DNA of 64,000 nt from Ophioceras dolichostomum (taxonomy: Eukaryota; Ascomycota; Sordariomycetes; Magnaporthales; Ophioceraceae): contig PYST01000124.1 in NCBI GenBank assembly GCA_003049485.1, forward strand, positions 34,724-98,723. The letters are read 5' to 3'. Positions within the stretch are counted from its first letter, which is position 1; each line of letters opens with the position of its first letter. The notes beneath the pieces are model-generated. The model saw nothing but the letters and a program-made list of their open reading frames with translations. It searched no databases and was not told where the DNA came from. Shown piece by piece: positions 59,001 through 64,000 of the stretch. A program made the translations under genes and the position numbers.

Positions 59001-59716
59001 TTCAGCTCGAGGCAAAAGCGGGTCCTCCTTGCATCTTCCTCAAGCATCTCCTCAATATCAAGCTCGTTTCTGCTTGATACGAGCCACTTGACATTGTGGT
59101 TCTCCTTCGACGTCTTGCAAATCAGATTGATGAGCTGCTTGAGTCCGGGCTCGTCGCGCTTGCACTCGTCAAGGGCATCAATAACGAGGATCGTTCCTCT
59201 CGCCACTTCGTCATCGAGCATTGCTTGGAGGACCTTTTCAAGGCTGTAAAAGGCTCTAGAGCCGTCGAACAGCTCTTTACCAAGGTTCTTGAATGCTACC
59301 TCCACGTACCGCAAAAGGGAGCTCTTGCGCTTCACCAGCATCCATATCAAACTGCGCAGTACAGAAGTCGCCGTATTGACTCTGTCGTCTGTATCTTGGC
59401 AGAAGAAGTAGGACAAGTGCGTGGGGTCGAAGCGCTCAAGCTTGCGAATGATGCCCATGAGGAGCATCGTCTTGCCTTTGCCGGCGTCGCCCTTGATCCA
59501 CAATAAGGTCTTCGCATCGATGTCGCTGTGGCTCCTATCGACAAACTCTTTGTACTCGTTGTTGTTGAAAATCCAGCGGTATGAATCGGCTAGCAGATCG
59601 TCTTTCCGCTGTTCAAGCGATTTCATCTCCGCCTCCATATCTGCAATGCACAGCTTCCCCAGAAGATCGTCGGTAAGGCTCTTTTCATTTGTGTAAGTAA
59701 CTGCCGCATCAACCAT
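56007..59716 (-). CDS. NLR-type receptor: NACHT NTPase with 12 WD40 repeats
   Basis: Fungal STAND/NLR protein of the HNWD (HET-E-like) type. Exon 1 is 59716-58109 and exon 2 is 58049-56007; the 59-bp intron (GTAAGT, TTTAG) joins LLKSQ to EKLLPQLTDLVCDAWRFILY, the usual helical link between NACHT and WD40, giving 1,216 residues. Features in order are the Walker A GDAGKGKT, Walker B ILVIDALDEC, a sensor-like WLVSSRNELDIEEML, a winged-helix/ARM region, and then 12 tandem 42-residue WD40 blades (56307-57818). A conserved C-terminal cap with SSGRVLLLRF follows. The intact ATPase motifs suggest ligand-gated oligomerisation. The upstream frame is open back to about 59806, and the separate PNP_UDP-domain frame just beyond may be the N-terminus of the same protein. 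The terminator region is an LTR. Confidence 0.9.
56307..57818 (-). repeat. 12 x 126-bp tandem WD40-repeat array
   Basis: Twelve uninterrupted 42-codon units with the framework HT..V.SVAFS.DG.LVASGS...T(V/I)KLW(N/D).ATG..KQTLQG. Units are nearly identical at DNA level apart from a few codons, as in repeats homogenised by recombination. Variable residues are concentrated at unit positions 3, 4, 6, 12, 22 and 24. Confidence 0.92.
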
Positions 59717-60011
59717 GTTAGAACTGTTATTTCCACTATTTTCAGAACTCCTAGCTGCCAATAATCCGTGGAAGAGGTACGATACATAAATAAACAGAAT
59801 AAAGAATCAAGCTCAAAGCTTTATCCCACAATACTTCTGAAGTAACCAAAAGGAAATGGATGATGTGTCGACAAGGGGAAAGAAAATCGGTGAAAAGAAC
59901 AAAGGAATCTGGTCGTCAAGAGGATGAGAAATTGGTAGGGAGGTAAGAAACTAAATGGGAAACGAGTTGAGATAGGAGGTAAGATAGAAATGCGGTTTCC
60001 ATGGCTGAATT

Positions 60012-61181
60012 CTACTTGCCGAATGTCAACTGGGGTGAGCCAGTAATGTTATTAATGCCAATGAGACCATTGCTATTAGGGGCATTGATCGTATCGACTT
60101 TCTGGATACCGGCTATGCTTCCGGCTTGCTCCTTCAGAGCAGGACCCGCAGCATCATCTTTAGGCCACAGCTTGACTTGACCCAGGATGGCCACGGCGAC
60201 GGAAGCACCGGTTGCTGCTGCCCACTCCTGGCTCTTCTTGTTCTTGTGGCTGTCGGCGTAATCGCAAATGCCTTTCACCACGAGGCAGGGGACTTGTTCC
60301 CAGATTCCGGCGGCCTCCATCTCGAAACCGATTACTTCCCCGATGTTCTTGGCTTTGGCTGTGCCGATGATCTTATCCCGATGATCGGCCGACTTCATGA
60401 CCTGGCTGCCCGATGCAAACCCACCGAAGAAGATGCGACCCCATTCTTCGACGGCATGCTGCTCTGCACGACGGTCTCTCTTTACGAGCTTGTTTGTGTC
60501 GCAGCCTACATCGGCACAGGTTGCCTTCGTGGCACGCTCGCAGAAGTCGTTTGCTTCGCAATCCAAACAATCCCCATTCTGGTGCCTGTGAACATAATCG
60601 GATGGGAAAATCTGGTCTTCGCCGTCGGCGAGGGGTTTGTAACCGGTCTCTGCCGCCTGTAGGCGTTGAAGGTTGGCAGTTACATCAACCCGCAGGCTAT
60701 TGTTGTCACTTGCCGTGTTCAATTTCGCGAGCAAGGTACGGACATCAGGATTCGCACGACCAAGCACGTCGGTGGTGTCGGTTTTCGGATCGAACCCGGC
60801 TGGGGTCTGCCTGCCAAACTCGTAATGGAAGACATGCGTGCTGATGATCACGTCGCCATGGAAGGCATCCTTCCCCTGGATCCAAGGCGGAGCCCCGCAG
60901 ATACCCACGAGCAACACCAATTTGAGATTGCAGAAGCTTCTCCTGAGGTCTGCTGCGGCCGTCGCGGCCTCCTTTACGCCCATCGTCCGAAGGGTAACAA
61001 GGACGACCTCATGTTCATGGAACGTGCCGGATTTGTAGTCGTTGTAGTCGCATTCGACTTTCGGCAATTCCTTCAGTTCTGTGTTGACGTTGCGGAGTAG
61101 GTCGACGGCGTCGCGTTCTTTGGGAAGCGCGCAAATGATGGCAATATGGAAAGCCCTACGATCGGTTGCAGGTGGAGACAT
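60012..61181 (-). CDS. PNP_UDP phosphorylase-like domain protein, probable NLR effector domain
   Basis: Purine/uridine phosphorylase-superfamily domain of the kind fused to fungal NLRs; 389 residues in one open frame from the ATG at 61181. Marks are HIAIICALPKERDAV at the start, VLLVGICGAPPW (phosphate/ribose loop), GDVIISTHVFHYEFGRQ, a Cys-rich insertion typical of the NLR-linked subfamily (DCLDCEANDFCERATKATCA), VIGFEMEAAGIWE (nucleoside-binding FEMEA) and GICDYADSHKNKKSQEWAAA. The end is an Asn/Gly-rich linker (SNGLIGINNITGSPQLTFGK), not a natural enzyme tail. A GTAGAA donor at 60015 and an AG acceptor at 59751 would remove 265 bp and fuse it in frame to the NACHT frame (1,616 residues in total). 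The donor is weak and the gap is CT-rich like a promoter, so two genes remain possible. In NLRs this domain is thought to act on nucleosides or nucleotides once the receptor is triggered. Confidence 0.88.
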   Translation of the reverse strand: MSPPATDRRAFHIAIICALPKERDAVDLLRNVNTELKELPKVECDYNDYKSGTFHEHEVVLVTLRTMGVKEAATAAADLRRSFCNLKLVLLVGICGAPPWIQGKDAFHGDVIISTHVFHYEFGRQTPAGFDPKTDTTDVLGRANPDVRTLLAKLNTASDNNSLRVDVTANLQRLQAAETGYKPLADGEDQIFPSDYVHRHQNGDCLDCEANDFCERATKATCADVGCDTNKLVKRDRRAEQHAVEEWGRIFFGGFASGSQVMKSADHRDKIIGTAKAKNIGEVIGFEMEAAGIWEQVPCLVVKGICDYADSHKNKKSQEWAAATGASVAVAILGQVKLWPKDDAAGPALKEQAGSIAGIQKVDTINAPNSNGLIGINNITGSPQLTFGK

Positions 61182-62195
61182 GATGGAAGGTCAACGAGCA
61201 GGTCGAGAGTCGGGCGCTCGAGACCAGCTCACACAGACCATGCTAGAGACGAGACGATTGAGCACCGAAACAATAGAAACGTGTAGGAATTATGAATTAG
61301 AAATGACGGGCGGCAGAACGACGGAGCGTGGGTAATCAGCCTGACCGAAATAAAGCGTCAAGAAGAACAGGAGGGGAGATGCGCAGGAGTACCGCACAGC
61401 CGGGGGAGCTCAGGGCGTAAATATAGCAGATAGCGAACTTCCTGCAGAAGGGAGATTGAAGGAGAAGCCCATGAGAAGGAGTGGCCAGATGAATAGAAAG
61501 CGGACAGGACAGAGGAAAAGGCGATCAGAGAGGGGAAATAGACAAACCCCCAAAATATCGATCTGGCTGCATGAGATTCGTGCACTTTTTCCGGGGGTGT
61601 GTAAACATCCAGCGTAACTGGTTGCAGCATTGTCCATGCCAATATTCAGCACCGGATGCATGCGACTCTAGCTAACAGCACGAAGGCTGGTGGTAAGGCT
61701 GGACTTCGACCGAGACGGGTGAGGCCAACCAGGAATCTCCCAATGTAAATTCACGTCGCGCATCATTCGGCATCTGCATTTTGGTCATCATCGTCAGCAA
61801 GGACGGAACCTGTCGAGTTCTCCCATCATAATCCCGTCTACATTCGGGACCGGGCGGAGGATATATTGAATCTGCAAAGGAGGTGGCCGATGAGAAGCTA
61901 TTGGGTGCCACCGAACACCATTGCGGCGCAGAGCTTCAGCTTGCTAACCACCACTACCCAATGAGGTAGGAGGTACCAAATAAATGCGGCTTTTTTTCAA
62001 CTTATTCTTAGGCTATGTGTGGTGCCGCCGAACCGAACAGGGCAACCGGTGAGGTTGCGACAAGCGTAATTGGCTTCTTCCTCTTTGAAGTTTGAGCCAA
62101 TATTGATTTTTTTCTACATAGGCATCCCACTTGCATGTAAGCAGGCTTGACGCCCAAATGTTATAGCCAGAGTAAGTGATACTGCTTTTCTGGAT
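61182..62195. promoter_or_regulatory. Upstream region of the NLR locus
   Basis: About 1 kb between the phosphorylase-domain gene (-) and the patatin-like relic (+). It should contain the NLR promoter. No gene is supported in it. Confidence 0.4.
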
Positions 62196-62231
62196 ATGGT
62201 GTGGTGTAAAGACTGCAGGACTAACTGGCAT

Positions 62232-62648
62232 CATCAGACGCGAGACTGTGATATTCAGCTCATCAGCTCAAGCAAAGTATTCGTTACGACGACGGTAAAC
62301 ATGGGGGAACAAGGTGTCGTTCTCGCAAACTACATCGGACATCGTGCAGTGGGAAAGTTACGCTCGACTAAAGGACCTCCATCTGTGAGCTTACATTCAT
62401 ACCCCCAAGTAGACGACGATAACAAGGACGGCAACGACAACGCTATCAGCCAAAAGAGCATCTACATCGTCGAGACTGCCCCGGTTAGAGAAAGCCGATT
62501 CAATGTCTGGGAGGCGGCTCGGGCCACCTCGGCGGCCCCAACGTATTTCAGTCCGTTCTACACGGCGGGCGGTTGGGAGTGCTGGGACGGTTGTCTACTC
62601 TTCAACAATCTAGCCAAGGTAGCTCTCTCTGAGCATCAGAGGCTATAG
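62232..62648 (+). pseudogene. Fragment of a patatin-like phospholipase
   Basis: The open frame (first possible Met at 62196) reads VFVTTTVNMGEQGVVLANY, then WEAARATSAAPTYFSPFYTA and WDGCLLFNNLAKVALSE, which match the C-terminal half of fungal patatin-like phospholipases. The N-terminal half, with the GGG(x)RG oxyanion loop and GxSxG serine, is absent upstream. The normal DGG at the catalytic Asp is DGC here. The gene is therefore a truncated, probably inactive relic. Patatin domains also occur as N-terminal effectors of fungal NLR receptors, which makes its place beside the NLR notable. Confidence 0.8.
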
Positions 62649-63466
62649 CGGCCAGCCGCCGACACCCCCAATTCTCCAGATATCCTTCTATCTGTAAGCT
62701 CAAGAGCGGCGATACCTTTTTCTTTTTCTCTCGTTTATTTAAAGGTCCTATGCAAGGTTAGAGCTTATGAAGACCTTTGTCGGCCTTGGCTATTACAAGT
62801 ATCGTCCTCGGAGGTGTTTGGCCCGCGGCGATATTAGGTAGCACTCTCCCTGATAGCGAATGGCTTTCAAAGTGGAAGAGCCTCTTCAAGACGGCTCGAT
62901 CGCTCTGGTGCCCTACGCAGTTGCCAGACAGGGAGGAGGCAGATCCTTAGACGGGGGGGAGCGCGATGAAAATGGCAGAGAAGGCAATGAGGTGCTGGGG
63001 CTGGTCAAGGCCAGGCCCCTCGCGCTTTGCGTCATGTTCTTGTTCTCGACGTAGTTGTTATTCTAGATAAGCAGGGAGGTAAGGGCCCATACGTAAGTAA
63101 ATTCAGTGGTGTTGAGTAACCGTGGATGTCCCAGGGCGGCCTACATTGTACAACTCCCAGGGTTAGTCGATCCCATATGGCTTTATGCTTCCACCGATCC
63201 TAAACCCGAACACATGGTACTCAAGGAAACAAACAAGCATGGCCCGCCGCTTATCCATATCACCTCCGTTTGACTTTGTGTTTCTGTCTCATTCACAAAA
63301 AAATCATCTTTCTGTCTCTAGTCTCCAGGTAGGAAGGAGGGGGTGGAGACAACATCTGCCTCTAGAAGTTAGGTAGAACATATCTGCACCAAAGGGCCAG
63401 CCAGAACCGGGTAGAAAGCTGCACGAACCAACTACCTGACCTACGCGACATCTCCTCCGACGCCTT
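62649..63466. other. Spacer between two relics
   Basis: About 820 bp with no supported coding region. Short frames lack recognisable domains. Confidence 0.4.
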
Positions 63467-63978
63467 CTAGAGCGCGACGGGCACGCCGTGGCCCGGGCAG
63501 CCGACGATCTCGGCCTTGTGGAAATGGGCGCTCCAGTCGCCGCGGTCCTCGATCCTCTCGTACTTCTGCAGCAGCAGCAGCACGAGGCAGAAGGCCATCT
63601 CGGTCATGGCGAAGTTCTGCCCGACGCAGATGCGGGGCCCGCCGTTGAAAGGCAGGCAGGTACGTCCAGGCTTTCGGCGTCTAGTGGTCCCAGCGGTCCG
63701 GGCTGAAGATGGCCGGGTCCGGGAAGGCCTCGGACACGGGCGGGTAGATGTCCTTGCGCCGCTGCGTCGACAGCGCGCTGTCCACGATGAAACACGATGA
63801 CGTCCCCCTTGAGCGCCGCGATGGGCGGCTGGCCCGGCAGGCCGGGCGGGAGCGTCGTGTCCTGGAGCGCCGCGCGGATGTTGTAGGGCACGGCAGGGTA
63901 CAGCCGCAGCGTCTCGTTGAGCGTGTGGGTGAGGTAGGTCATGTCCTTGAGGTCATCGTAGGTCGGGGTCTTGGACGG
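63467..63978 (-). pseudogene. Broken cytochrome P450 (CYP52-like), C-terminal part
   Basis: The minus strand carries the P450 C-terminus: helix K (LNETLRLYP), the DVIVF strand, a DPAIFSPDRW meander, the heme-binding loop FNGGPRICVGQNFA with its Cys ligand, and the end GHGVPVAL before a TAG at 63467. The reading is broken three times: a one-base insertion about 63788 just after DVIVF, an in-frame TAG after DRWDH about 63690, and a four-base TGCC duplication about 63667 before the heme loop. The 5' part runs off into a 22-base C run at the window edge. It is either a pseudogene or a low-quality contig end. Confidence 0.8.
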
Positions 63979-64000
63979 CCCCCCCCCCCCCCCCCCCCCC
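63979..64000. other. 22-base C homopolymer at window end
   Basis: An uninterrupted run of C that cuts into the P450 frame. Probably a sequencing or assembly artefact at a gap, but it could be real. Confidence 0.6.

Overview
This is a 64 kb piece of nuclear DNA from a filamentous ascomycete. The evidence is spliced genes with short introns (about 60-330 bp), GTAAGT/GTATGT-type donors, CTAAC-like branch points, CT-rich promoters, high coding GC, and protein families typical of Sordariomycetes. I infer the order Sordariales (Chaetomiaceae/Podospora-like) from protein character only; I could not search.

Regions 1-52 kb are mostly ordinary chromosome. In order they hold: a very large BEACH-WD40 protein (+, BPH1/neurobeachin family); the 9.5 kDa subunit of mitochondrial complex I (-); the oligosaccharyltransferase subunit WBP1 (+); the spliceosomal factor ISY1 (+); a secreted 5'-nucleotidase-like metallophosphoesterase (-); a secreted BBE-type FAD oxidoreductase (-); a secreted fasciclin-domain protein with a large Arg/Asp-rich insertion (-); a secreted beta-helix-like protein broken by one in-frame TAG (+); glutamate decarboxylase (+); a secreted alpha/beta-hydrolase-like protein (-); a 4-coumarate-CoA-ligase-like acyl-CoA synthetase ending in a PTS1-like PKL (-); the F1-ATPase assembly chaperone ATP12 (-); the plasma-membrane PI4-kinase scaffold EFR3 (-); and a RecA/Rad51-paralogue-like protein with no canonical Walker A (-). 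Splice junctions were worked out by hand for each gene, and every model stays in frame.

Region 52-64 kb is different and looks like an accessory island. It has a relic of a LysM/class V chitinase, and an LTR retroelement with two direct LTRs, a partial inverted LTR and a truncated gag. Five bases beyond the LTR lies the stop codon of an NLR-type gene (-). That gene has a NACHT NTPase and 12 near-identical 42-residue WD40 repeats. Immediately upstream in the same orientation is a purine/uridine phosphorylase-like (PNP_UDP) domain, which is either a separate gene or the N-terminal effector of the same receptor. Beyond it are a fragment of a patatin-like phospholipase (another known NLR effector class), a broken cytochrome P450, and a terminal 22-base C run.

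The most interesting system is the PNP-NACHT-WD40 locus. Its repeats are conserved except at a few positions that match the known hypervariable positions of fungal HNWD/HET-E-type allorecognition receptors, so it is a candidate non-self recognition or heterokaryon-incompatibility locus, with effector relics and transposon debris around it.
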